From JBEKYD01 sp049511335 (GTDB taxonomy: Bacteria > Acidobacteriota > Terriglobia > Bryobacterales > Bryobacteraceae): 17,235 nt of DNA. A program made the translations under genes and the position numbers. The stretch spans positions 1-17,235 of the forward strand of contig JBEKYD010000160.1 of the NCBI GenBank assembly GCA_049511335.1. The letters run 5' to 3'. Below the pieces are notes generated by a model that was given only the letters and a program-made list of their open reading frames with translations, was not told the DNA's origin and made no database searches. Below are positions 8,135 through 15,492 of this stretch, piece by piece (the stretch's first letter is position 1; each line of letters begins with the position of its first letter).

Positions 8135-8240
8135 TAGGGCACTCGACCGATCCTTTCCATTTAGCTGATTCTAAGCCAAAACGCTTCACCGAGAAAGGCG
8201 TCCCGGCGCCCGGCGATTCCTCCCGGCGCGCGGCTTCGCA

Positions 8241-8270
8241 GTGGGACAGACCATGGTTTTCGTGGTCTGC
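8241..8270 (+). repeat. GTGG-footed palindrome, second REP-like type
   Basis: GTGG (8241-8244) precedes an inverted repeat CAGACCA (8247-8253), a 9-base loop, and TGGTCTG (8263-8269). A GTGG-type foot beside an imperfect palindrome is the canonical REP layout, but the sequence differs from the REPs around the RAYT gene. Only one copy is in the window. The rest of the 8064-8421 gap shows nothing beyond the merR promoter and the ribosome-binding site GAAGGAG at 8408-8414. Confidence 0.45.
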
Positions 8271-8421
8271 CGCCGCCCCATACCCTAACCTCTTCAGCCC
8301 TCAACGGCCTTTTGCCGGTTCGGAACCGTCCCCAAATTCCCTTTTCCCCACCCGATGAAAAAATACACACCAGGTGCTAAACTCCTAATTTCGATCACAA
8401 GGCCCCCGAAGGAGTATCCCA

Positions 8422-10623
8422 ATGGCCACTCTAGTTGAAGGAAAACTCGACACGTTGCGCGCGCTCCCCGGCGACGACGTGCGCCAGATCTTGTGGCGAT
8501 TCACCGACCGCTACGACCTGCAGATGCTGGTCCAGTCCGCTCGCGCCGTGGCGCGCGGCCCGGTTGCCCGCCTGGTAGCTGCCGGCGCCCGCAATACCCA
8601 TGAATGGACCGCTGAAAAGGCCAGCCTCCTCCAAGCCTTCGACGAATCCGGCATCAGCGCCGTCTTCCTCGAGCCCGAAGAGGGCGGTTTCATCGCCGGC
8701 CCGAAAAACCTGGCCTTGGCCCTGGTCGCCTTCGAGCTGGCCTGGGTCGACGCCGGCTCCGCTACCGCCAGCCTCGCCGGATGCCTTGCCCTGTCGCCCA
8801 TCCACGAGCGCGGCACGCCCGAACAGGTCCGGACTTACATGCGCCGCTGTGCTCCGCCCGCTCCCGGTGAAAACCGCGCGCCTTCGCGCGGAGCTTTCGC
8901 TCTCACCGAACCGTTGCCATACGTGGGCGTCGAAACCGGCATGCTCGGTGGCACGGTGCGCATCGCCGAATGGCCCGAGGGCGGCGAGCCCATCCTCCAG
9001 GTCGAAAAACGCGGCCGGTTCATCACCAACATGGGCTTTGCCAATTTCGTCACCGCCGCTGTCGATACCGGCGACCCGCGCATCAAGTCTTCCTGCATGG
9101 TGATCCTCGAAGAAACCGACCCCGGCATCTTCGACCGCGGCACTCCCACGCGCAAGCTGGTACACCAGCTTTCTTCCACCCAAGATCCGGTATTCAGCCT
9201 GAAAGTGCCTGCCAGCCGCATCATCGGCGGCTACACCGTCACCGACGGCGTCATCGTGCCCCGCTTCAGCCACGGCGAAATCATCGAAGCCGTCTTCCGC
9301 CGCACCCGCGTCACCGTGGCCATCATGACCTCGGCCAAGCTGCTCAGCGCCATCGAGCCCATCGTCCGCTACCACCGCGGGCGCTTCCGCGGCACCCAGC
9401 AGGTCTCCCCCGGCTCGCCGCGCTACGAGCTCGGCTTGCAGTTAAAGGCCGACGTTGTGCACCGCCTGGTGGATGTCTGGGCCACCGGCGAAGCTTCCGC
9501 CTCGCTGGGGTTCCAGGCCGCCAGGCTGTTCGACGAGCTCGATCCGCTCGAACGCCGCCGCGCCGAAATCTTCGCCGCGCAGGGTATCGCCGGCGGCTCG
9601 GCCACGCTCAAAGTCATGCGGCGCGCGCAGAAGCAGGCGCTCGAATCGCTCGGCGCCGCCACGCCTCCCGACGACCCGGTTGTCCACTGCGCCCTGCTCG
9701 ACGCCGTCGCCAACGTTCTCTGCCCCGCCTGTAAGCTCTGGAATACCGGCCACGGCGCCAACACCATGCGCGAGGCCGTCAGCCTGATGGGCGGCTATGG
9801 AATCACCGAAGATTGCCCCGGCTTCCTGGGCCACAAATGGATGGATTCGCAGCTCGAGGCCACCTATGAAGGCCCCGAAGCCGTGCAGCGCCGCCAGCTC
9901 AGCGTCACCATGGCCGACGAGCTCTTCCTGGCCCAGTTCCGCCAGTGGATCGTCCGCCTGCGCGAAATCGCCGGCGCCCGTCCCGGCACCGGCGCCTGCA
10001 CCGTCGCCACCGCCATGGAGATGTGGCTTTGGACGCTGCAACACCTGCAGCACACCACCGATGCCGATGGCGCCAAGCTCTATCAGAGCTCCCGCCAGGC
10101 GGTGACCTTCGCCCTCGCCGATGCGCTCTGCTGGCTGCTTGCCTCGCGAGCCCAGATCCTCGACCTGCTGGAGCTCGAACAGAAGGGTCCCCAAAATCCC
10201 GCCCTGGCCGAAGCCCTTCCCGGTCTCAACCGGTTCTTCACCGATCTCTGCCACGTGCAATCCGCCCGCGCCGCCGGCGAAGTGGGCCGCATCTGCGCCG
10301 AGTTGGTGTTCGGCTACCGCCGCCATCCCGCCTGGGATTCCAATGCCTGCCGCACCTGCTACCAGGCCGGCGACCTGGAAGACCTGGAATCGCTCATTCC
10401 CGGCATGGATAGCGTGGCGCGCGCCTGCACCGACGTCATCGAAGCCGACGGTTCGCACCCCTTCAAGGCCGGCCCTTGCGCCCAATTCGACGGTCTGGAA
10501 GTATTCTCCCGCCTGCGGCAGCGCCTGGATGGCTGCCTGACCGGATCGCAGCTCGCCAAAGACCGCGCCTCCGAAGCCCTCACCCGCGTCATGATCCCGG
10601 AGGCTCTGGACTACCCCGCATGA
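8422..10623 (+). CDS. Large acyl-CoA dehydrogenase
   Basis: FAD enzyme expected to desaturate an acyl-CoA thioester and pass electrons to ETF; the substrate is not predictable. At 733 residues it is far longer than the usual 380-400. The N-terminal helical domain spans about 60-150; the middle beta domain about 155-270 has TEPLPYVGVETG in place of the family TEP-GSD stretch. The C-terminal helical domain ends in LMGGYGITEDCPGF and TYEGPEAVQRRQ, where Glu483 occupies the position of the catalytic base of MCAD-like enzymes. About 230 extra residues follow (500-733), resembling the extended C-terminus of large, VLCAD/FadE-type proteins in size only. A strong ribosome-binding site (GAAGGAG, 8408-8414) supports the start. 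It overlaps the ETF-QO gene by ATGA. Confidence 0.88.
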   Translation: MATLVEGKLDTLRALPGDDVRQILWRFTDRYDLQMLVQSARAVARGPVARLVAAGARNTHEWTAEKASLLQAFDESGISAVFLEPEEGGFIAGPKNLALALVAFELAWVDAGSATASLAGCLALSPIHERGTPEQVRTYMRRCAPPAPGENRAPSRGAFALTEPLPYVGVETGMLGGTVRIAEWPEGGEPILQVEKRGRFITNMGFANFVTAAVDTGDPRIKSSCMVILEETDPGIFDRGTPTRKLVHQLSSTQDPVFSLKVPASRIIGGYTVTDGVIVPRFSHGEIIEAVFRRTRVTVAIMTSAKLLSAIEPIVRYHRGRFRGTQQVSPGSPRYELGLQLKADVVHRLVDVWATGEASASLGFQAARLFDELDPLERRRAEIFAAQGIAGGSATLKVMRRAQKQALESLGAATPPDDPVVHCALLDAVANVLCPACKLWNTGHGANTMREAVSLMGGYGITEDCPGFLGHKWMDSQLEATYEGPEAVQRRQLSVTMADELFLAQFRQWIVRLREIAGARPGTGACTVATAMEMWLWTLQHLQHTTDADGAKLYQSSRQAVTFALADALCWLLASRAQILDLLELEQKGPQNPALAEALPGLNRFFTDLCHVQSARAAGEVGRICAELVFGYRRHPAWDSNACRTCYQAGDLEDLESLIPGMDSVARACTDVIEADGSHPFKAGPCAQFDGLEVFSRLRQRLDGCLTGSQLAKDRASEALTRVMIPEALDYPA

Positions 10624-12323
10624 GCGACCGGCCCGTCCTCGACGTCGATATCGTCTGCGTGGGCTTCGGCCCGGCCATGGGCGGCTTCTTGACCACCCTC
10701 GCGCGGTCCGGCCTGTCTCCCACCGTCATCTGCTACGAGCGCGCCGACGATATCGCTTTCGGCGTTTCCGGCGCGGTCACGCGCGCCCGCGGCATTCGCG
10801 CCAGCTTCCCCGATCTCGACCCGGCCGAAATCCCCATGGCCGCCCGCGTCACCCACGAAAAAGTGCTCTACCTGCTCGACCCCATCGGCGCCAGCCGCCG
10901 CTCGGCCGGGTTGCGCCTTGCCGATCGCGCCCTGCGCGCCTTTCGCCTGCCCCGCCACCACGCCGTGGAACTGCCCTATACCCCGCCGTTCCTGCGCAAA
11001 GAGGACGGATTGCTTTTCTCCATCGGCCAGTTCAACCAGTGGGTGGGCAGCCAGCTCATGGCCTCCGGCGCGGCGCAGATCTGGCCCGGAACTCCGGTGT
11101 CCGAACCCTTGATCGAAGGCCCCTGCGTCGTCGGCGCGCGTCTCCCCGATATGGACGTTCGCGCCGCCCTGACGGTGGTTGGCGATGGGCCGGTGGGCGC
11201 CGTCGGCCGGCGCATCGACCAGCACTTCGGCCTTCCCCCGGCTCATCACCCGCGTGAGTGGGCCGTGGGCGCCAAGATGGTCGTCGATCTGCCCGAGCAC
11301 GTCGATCTCGAACCCGGTACCGTCTTTCACACTTTCGGCTATCCCGAGCCCGAAATCTTCGGCTTCTTCTACGTCCATCCCGAGCGCGTGGCCTCGGTGG
11401 GAATCTTCGTTCCCTCGTGGTTCTTGAATCCCGTGCGGACCTCCTACCGCTATTTGCAGCACTACATCCAACACCCCTATCTGTGGCGCTATCTCGAGGG
11501 CGGCACGCTCCGCTCCTGGGGCGCGAAATCGCTGGCGGAATCCGGGCGGCGCGGCGAGCCTTACCTGGCCGGCGACGGTTGGGCGCGCATCGGCGAAGGT
11601 TCCGGCAGCACCAACGTCCTCACCGGCTCGGGCGTGGATGAAGCCTGGACCACCGGCACGCAACTGGCGGAAGGCGTGGCCGAGCTCATGAAAAACGGCC
11701 GCCCGTTCACTCGCCAGAACCTGGAGGAAACCTACGTCCGCCGCCGCCGCGCAAGCTGGGTCGAAGAGGAAGCCCGCGTCGCCGAGCGCGCCCGCGACGG
11801 CTTCCACCGCGGCGTCATCGCCGGCCTCGCCGGCATGGCTTTGGCCGGCATCACCAAAGGCCGCCACGCCATCGGCGGCGAGCCCCAGGCCATGCCGCCC
11901 GTCGAGGAATATTATCGCGGCCGCATTCCGGCCGATGACATCCGCCGCATCGAGCGGGAATGCGCCGCCAAAGCTGTTGCCGCGCACGACGCCCTGATGG
12001 ACCGCGCCGGCTGGCCCGCCATCGCCTTCGATGGCAAGCTGCTCATCTCGCAACAGGACGCCCTGCTGGTCGGCGGCAAAGTGCAAGCCACGCCCGGCTA
12101 TCCCGACCACGTGCGCTTCACCGACCCGGCCGCTTGCGAACGCTGCCGCGCCCGCACCTGCGTCGAGATCTGCTCCGGCCAGGCCATCACCCCAGGCCCC
12201 GGCCATTTTCCCGCCTTCGACCGCGAAAAATGCGTGCATTGCGGCGCCTGCCTCTGGAACTGCGAAGCCGCCGCCATCCGATTCGAAGCCGGCGCAGGAG
12301 GCTTGCATTCCGCCCAAAACTAA
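10620..12323 (+). CDS. Electron-transfer flavoprotein:quinone oxidoreductase (FixC/ETF-QO type) with ferredoxin tail
   Basis: Takes electrons from reduced ETF and passes them to membrane quinone. The 567-residue protein begins with a Rossmann FAD-binding fold: DIVCVGFGPAMGG (GxGxxxG at 15-21) and an acidic Glu40 ending the second strand. A second FAD-contact region with VVGDGPVGAVGR is at about 185. The segment YLAGDGWARIGEGSGSTNVL resembles the C-terminal FAD motif. The C-terminal iron-sulphur domain has eight cysteines: C506, C509, C514, C518 and C538, C541, C544, C548. Canonical ETF-QO and FixX bind one 4Fe-4S cluster, so a second is possible here. It is coupled to the dehydrogenase gene and separated from etfB by a REP element. 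Confidence 0.85.
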   Translation: MSDRPVLDVDIVCVGFGPAMGGFLTTLARSGLSPTVICYERADDIAFGVSGAVTRARGIRASFPDLDPAEIPMAARVTHEKVLYLLDPIGASRRSAGLRLADRALRAFRLPRHHAVELPYTPPFLRKEDGLLFSIGQFNQWVGSQLMASGAAQIWPGTPVSEPLIEGPCVVGARLPDMDVRAALTVVGDGPVGAVGRRIDQHFGLPPAHHPREWAVGAKMVVDLPEHVDLEPGTVFHTFGYPEPEIFGFFYVHPERVASVGIFVPSWFLNPVRTSYRYLQHYIQHPYLWRYLEGGTLRSWGAKSLAESGRRGEPYLAGDGWARIGEGSGSTNVLTGSGVDEAWTTGTQLAEGVAELMKNGRPFTRQNLEETYVRRRRASWVEEEARVAERARDGFHRGVIAGLAGMALAGITKGRHAIGGEPQAMPPVEEYYRGRIPADDIRRIERECAAKAVAAHDALMDRAGWPAIAFDGKLLISQQDALLVGGKVQATPGYPDHVRFTDPAACERCRARTCVEICSGQAITPGPGHFPAFDREKCVHCGACLWNCEAAAIRFEAGAGGLHSAQN

Positions 12324-12332
12324 CAGATCACC

Positions 12333-12381
12333 GTGGGGCGGCCTGTCAAGGCTGCAGAGCCGAGATTCCTCTCGGCTTTTC
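12333..12381 (+). repeat. Full REP unit inside the electron-transfer gene block; doubles as a possible terminator
   Basis: GTGG foot (12333-12336), first hairpin GCGGCCT-GTCA-AGGCTGC (12338-12355), second hairpin AGCCGAGA-TTCC-TCTCGGCT (12358-12377), then TTTTC. It is almost identical to the copy at 15407-15455. The second hairpin, 8 bp and GC-rich followed by T residues, has the form of an intrinsic terminator, and lies 10 bases after the ETF-QO stop and about 75 bases before etfB. Confidence 0.85.
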
Positions 12382-12419
12382 TCCCTGGTTTCCCGCGATA
12401 ACTCCCCGGGGCGCTTTCA

Positions 12420-12445
12420 TTCCGACTTCTGTCTTCCGACTTCTG
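12420..12445 (+). repeat. Short tandem repeat upstream of etfB
   Basis: TTCCGACTTCTG occurs at 12420-12431 and 12434-12445 (14-base period), followed by degenerate CTTCTT up to the etfB ATG. It occupies the place where a ribosome-binding site would be expected, and no purine-rich SD is present. Confidence 0.6.
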
Positions 12446-12455
12446 GCTTCTTCTT

Positions 12456-13262
12456 ATGACCTATCACATCGTCGTCTGCGGGGGCATCGTTCCCGATCCT
12501 CTTCAGACCTTGGAACCGGTGATGGGCCCGGCTGGGCCCTCCCTCAAAAACGAAACGATGCTCCCTGCGGTGCTCGACCCTTGGGCCGCGCATGCCCTGT
12601 TTGAAGCCGCCAACCTGGCCCGTAACGTCGCCGGCAGCAGGGTCTGGCTGGTAAGCCTCGGTCCCAAAGCCAAGCTGCAGCAGGTGATGATGACCGTGGC
12701 GCAGAAGGCCCCCTTCGAGCTGGTGCCGATCGATGGCCCGGCCGGCGCTTTCACCGACCTGGTTGGCGTGAGCGGCGCGCTGGCAGCCGCCATCGAATCC
12801 ATCGCCGGTCTGGACCGCCAGCGGCTGCTGGTTTTTGGCGGCTGGGAATCGGCTACCCGCGGCGCCGGCGCCACCATGCAGATGGTGGGTGAGCGCCTCG
12901 GAATCGTGGACCAGTTTCAGGGCGTCGATTCGCTCTCCCCGCGCGAGGACGGCTCCTTCGAAATCCTGGAGCGCATCGAAGGCGGCCAGCATCAGGTCTC
13001 CGTCTGCGCCGGCCCGCCCGCGCTCATCGGTTGGGCCACCGGCAGCCTGCCCGAGCCGCGCAACAATCCCCAAATCGGCATGGCCAACATGCGCGCCATC
13101 ATGCCCGCGCTGCAGAAAGCCCGCGCCGCCAGCCTCGCCGGCGCCCCGCCGCAATTTCACTCCGTCACCCTGCCGCGCCAGCAGCGCGCCACCCGCGTGG
13201 TGAAAGACCTTTCCCCCGATGAAATCGCCCGCGAACTCGCGGCCTGGGTTACCGGAGGCTGA
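12456..13262 (+). CDS. etfB: Electron transfer flavoprotein, beta subunit
   Basis: The beta subunit of ETF, which binds AMP or a flavin and contacts the dehydrogenase. The 268-residue length is normal. Family features are the opening strand MTYHIVVCGGIVPDPLQTLE, DPWAAHALFEAANL (replacing the common N-x-x-D-x-x-A-L-E-A), WLVSLGPKAKLQQVMMTVAQ, and the nucleotide-loop region GWESATRGAGATMQMVGERLGI. The C-terminal recognition-loop region has GMANMRAIMPALQKAR and ends in a helix (LSPDEIARELAAWV). It is followed after one base by etfA. The start has no Shine-Dalgarno sequence, and a REP with terminator form lies just upstream, so expression may differ from that of the preceding two genes. Confidence 0.88.
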   Translation: MTYHIVVCGGIVPDPLQTLEPVMGPAGPSLKNETMLPAVLDPWAAHALFEAANLARNVAGSRVWLVSLGPKAKLQQVMMTVAQKAPFELVPIDGPAGAFTDLVGVSGALAAAIESIAGLDRQRLLVFGGWESATRGAGATMQMVGERLGIVDQFQGVDSLSPREDGSFEILERIEGGQHQVSVCAGPPALIGWATGSLPEPRNNPQIGMANMRAIMPALQKARAASLAGAPPQFHSVTLPRQQRATRVVKDLSPDEIARELAAWVTGG

Positions 13263-13263
13263 C

Positions 13264-14259
13264 ATGGACACCATTCTCTTTCTGGCTTTCACCGAATCCG
13301 ATGGATCGTTAGCCAAAGCGGCACTCGAAGCCCTCGGTGCAGCCGCATCTCTCGGCGCACCGTTGTCTGTCGGCTTGGTCGGCGCTTCGCTCGCCTCCGC
13401 CTCGCGCCAGGTTGCCGGTTGCAGCGCCGCGCGCTTCCTGAGCGTGACCGGCGAGGAATTCGCCCAGTCGCGTTACTCGACTGACGCCGCCGCCGCCGAA
13501 GCCATCGCGCGCGCCGCCGAAGCCACCGTCGTCATCGCCCCAGCCTCCGTGCGCACCAACCGCGCCGTGCCCGGCGTGGCGCACCGGCTCGCTGGCGCCA
13601 TCGACACCCACGTGACCGCTCTTGCCGAAGGCCCATCGGTCACGCGCTGGTATTACCGCCAGCGCATGGAAGCCGTCCTAACCCGAACCGGGCGGCCGTG
13701 GTTCATTCTGCTCGAGAGCGGCTGCCATGCGCCTTTCGCCGCGGCGTCAGGCGAAGCAGTGTTCGAGACCGTCTCTGTCACTCTGCCGCCCTTGCGAACT
13801 ACCGTCACCGGCGTTCGCTCCCCGCAATCCGGCGAGCAGACCATCCGCCCCGACGCCCCCCTGCTCTTCGTAGCCGGCGCCGGCTGGACCAAAAAGCAGG
13901 CCGACGGCCAGACCCATCCCCGCGAAGCCGAAGAGCTGATTCTCGGTTTCCTGCACAAGACCCAGGCCTCGCTGGGCGGCAGCAAGTCGCTGGTCGATTT
14001 GAGCGGCGAAGGCGAAGCCGTGCTGCCCTTCATGACCCACCTGAACCAGATCGGCCAGACCGGCGCCACCCCCCGCCATCCCAAGGGCCTTTCCACCTGC
14101 TGCCACGGCGAAGAGCCGCACGTAGTAGGCTGGCGCTTCATCACCGAGCGCCGCGCCGTCAATCTCGACCCCAACTGCGGCTGGTCCCGCGGCAAAGCCG
14201 ACGTCCTCTACGTGGCCGACGCCTTCGAAGTAATGCGCAAGCTGAACGCGCTACTATAG
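13264..14259 (+). CDS. etfA: Electron transfer flavoprotein, alpha subunit (divergent)
   Basis: The FAD-binding alpha subunit, 331 residues. The N-terminal domain (about 1-180) has the ETF fold pattern, including ATVVIAPASVRTNRAVPGVA. The C-terminal FAD domain keeps NQIGQTG (261-267) with GGSKSLVD in place of the usual SR-A-V-D before it. The next motifs differ clearly from standard EtfA: the GISGAIQH block is represented by TCCHGEEPHVVGW (278-290), and the NKDPEAPIF block by NLDPNCGWSRGKADVLYVAD. The GRG glycine motif reads GAGW (205-208). It remains collinear to the end (FEVMRKLNALL), so this looks like a divergent clade rather than a broken gene. GGAGG at 13255-13259 gives a good ribosome-binding site. 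Confidence 0.8.
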   Translation: MDTILFLAFTESDGSLAKAALEALGAAASLGAPLSVGLVGASLASASRQVAGCSAARFLSVTGEEFAQSRYSTDAAAAEAIARAAEATVVIAPASVRTNRAVPGVAHRLAGAIDTHVTALAEGPSVTRWYYRQRMEAVLTRTGRPWFILLESGCHAPFAAASGEAVFETVSVTLPPLRTTVTGVRSPQSGEQTIRPDAPLLFVAGAGWTKKQADGQTHPREAEELILGFLHKTQASLGGSKSLVDLSGEGEAVLPFMTHLNQIGQTGATPRHPKGLSTCCHGEEPHVVGWRFITERRAVNLDPNCGWSRGKADVLYVADAFEVMRKLNALL

Positions 14260-14270
14260 GCAGCCATTCC

Positions 14271-14289
14271 CCGCGACCAAAGGGAGCGG
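14271..14289 (-). repeat. CCGCTCCC-family intergenic repeat, reverse copy
   Basis: The reverse complement reads CCGCTCCCTTTGGTCGCGG, matching 2404-2423 except for one missing base and one change. It lies in the 83-base gap between the convergent etfA and PEP-CTERM genes. Confidence 0.5.
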
Positions 14290-14342
14290 CTGTGGAAGCG
14301 CCAGGCGGCTGCGAGGGAGACAGCGGTTGCCTAGTCTACGAG

Positions 14343-15074
14343 CTACCGAGGGCCGCGACTCTCAGCGGACTTCCGGTCAGCCCCGGAGCGGGATCGCGGC
14401 CGCGCCATCACGAGAAACAAGCCAGGCGCCAAGAGCAGAATTGTCCTCGGCTCTGGTATCGGCTCAATTGCGTCGCCGAACTGATCGTAAAACCGCAAGG
14501 CGCTAATGCCGCCACGAACGTCGGCCATTTCTTGCTCTCCGGAATTGGCGGAGGCATTCAAGGTCATGGAAAAGCTGACCTGAAATGGTTGGCCCAGTGG
14601 CACCAGTCCGGTGACACTGTATTCTTCTAGCGAGACCTCCGGAGCGGCACACCCCGAAAGACAGCTAATGACCGAGCTGCCAATTGTAAATTGCTCGCTT
14701 CCGGTGACTCCTCTGAATCCCTCCGTAGACTCGGTCAACGAGAAACTGTCGACGAGCGCGTGAAAGGTCCCCGTACCACTGCCTGGCAGGAGATACATGG
14801 GAGAGTCCGACTGGTACGTTGCTACGGCGGTGATCGTTGTGAAAAGCGAGTTTAGTCCGCTGGAACCAGCGTTGATTACGAGCTCAACGGTGTTCGGGTT
14901 AAAGCCGGCCCCCAACGACGAGGAGAGACCGCCATCCGGTGGAAATAGGATTTGCTGACCACAGCCGGGCGAGTAAGAACCTGAGCTTGGCCCGCCGAGG
15001 ACCGTGACCGAGACCGAGCACGTACTTGCTGATAGGCAGGTGGCTGCCACCAGCAAACCGATTACTAGCTTCAA
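14343..15074 (-). CDS. PEP-CTERM sorting-domain exported protein
   Basis: A 243-residue secreted protein. It starts MKLVIGLLVAATCLSASTCS, a signal peptide, from a TTG codon placed five bases after GGAGG on the minus strand; the longer frame to 15134 lacks such a site. The body is Ser/Gly/Thr-rich and beta-like, with several cysteines (PGCGQQ, CLSGCAAPE). The C-terminus is a PEP-CTERM signal: PIPEPRTILLLAPGLFLVMA followed by RPRSR, which is the Pro-Glu-Pro motif, a hydrophobic span and a basic tail that an exosortase would process. Exosortase is not in the window. Function is unknown; such proteins are generally surface or extracellular-matrix associated. Confidence 0.82.
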   Translation of the reverse strand: MKLVIGLLVAATCLSASTCSVSVTVLGGPSSGSYSPGCGQQILFPPDGGLSSSLGAGFNPNTVELVINAGSSGLNSLFTTITAVATYQSDSPMYLLPGSGTGTFHALVDSFSLTESTEGFRGVTGSEQFTIGSSVISCLSGCAAPEVSLEEYSVTGLVPLGQPFQVSFSMTLNASANSGEQEMADVRGGISALRFYDQFGDAIEPIPEPRTILLLAPGLFLVMARPRSRSGADRKSAESRGPR

Positions 15075-15174
15075 AGTGGCCTCCGGGCGGAAATGATAAC
15101 ACGCCGCCACTGAAGGGGAAATGGACCAAGGCATGACAAAATCCCGGTACGTATGGATCTTAGACTCTTTGATC

Positions 15175-15196
15175 CGGCAGCCCTACATGGCTGCCG
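15175..15196 (+). repeat. 8-bp perfect hairpin ahead of the yqeY scar
   Basis: CGGCAGCC (15175-15182), 6-base loop, GGCTGCCG (15189-15196), followed by CTCCC. The GGCTGCCGCTCCC edge resembles the end of the CCGCTCCC repeats at 2404 and 14271, so it may be a related intergenic palindrome. Confidence 0.5.
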
Positions 15197-15203
15197 CTCC
15201 CCA

Positions 15204-15296
15204 GCCGCGCTGGCTGAAATCGGCGTCACCGCGCTGAAGCAGATGGGGGCGGCTATCAGGCCGCCCAGGCGAAGCTAGCGGTCAAGACGGTCGACG
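15204..15296 (+). pseudogene. Decayed copy of a yqeY 3' segment
   Basis: This stretch aligns with 16548-16642 inside the intact yqeY gene at roughly 75-80% identity by eye. It encodes AALAEIGVTALKQMG against AALSETGVTSLKQMG, then a one-base deletion shifts the frame, after which AAQAKL-VKTVDG can be read in the next frame. Differences fall mostly at third codon positions, which shows the copy was under coding selection before it decayed. It ends exactly where a RAYT tail begins. Confidence 0.75.
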
Positions 15297-15390
15297 GTGC
15301 CCAACGCCGAGGATTATCCCTGGTCCAGCGCGGCAAGAAAAGCCGAGAACTCTCGGCTCAGCAGGCCCGACAGCCCGCGCCATGACCTAA
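15297..15390 (+). pseudogene. 3' tail of a second RAYT gene
   Basis: Aligns base for base with 15988-16083, the end of the intact RAYT gene, apart from a few changes and a 2-base deletion. It encodes PNAEDYPWSSAARKAE and runs into its own inverted REP and a TAA. Nothing of the catalytic part remains. It is the scar of a deleted neighbouring RAYT element. Confidence 0.85.
15341..15383 (-). repeat. REP unit (reverse) attached to the RAYT tail
   Basis: Read on the minus strand: foot ATGG in place of GTGG (15380-15383), hairpin GCGGGCT-GTCG-GGCCTGC, then the AGCCGAGA/TCTCGGCT hairpin (15341-15358) with a 2-base loop. It faces the plus-oriented REP at 15407, giving an inverted REP pair. Confidence 0.8.
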
Positions 15391-15406
15391 CGGCGCCACT
15401 CAACTC

Positions 15407-15455
15407 GTGGCGCGGCCTGTCAAGGCTGCAGAGCCGAGAGTCTTCTCGGCTTTTC
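15407..15455 (+). repeat. REP unit upstream of the RAYT gene
   Basis: GTGG (15407-15410), hairpin GCGGCCT-GTCA-AGGCTGC, second hairpin AGCCGAGA (15432-15439) and TCTCGGCT (15444-15451), then TTTTC. It lies 37 bases before the RAYT start and is oriented toward it. With the reverse copy at 16032-16076 it brackets the gene. Confidence 0.88.
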
Positions 15456-15492
15456 TTAGAGATTCTCCCCCCGCGGCGCCCACTAACTTGTC

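Noticed and set aside
8431..9375. Open frame antisense to the acyl-CoA dehydrogenase gene
   Set aside because: Shadow frame in GC-rich coding DNA; the plus strand has the catalytic and FAD motifs and a strong ribosome-binding site.
10611..12317. 568-residue open frame antisense to the ETF-QO gene
   Set aside because: It mirrors a high-GC gene with strong family motifs on the other strand; its Gly/Ala/Asp-rich translation shows no family features.
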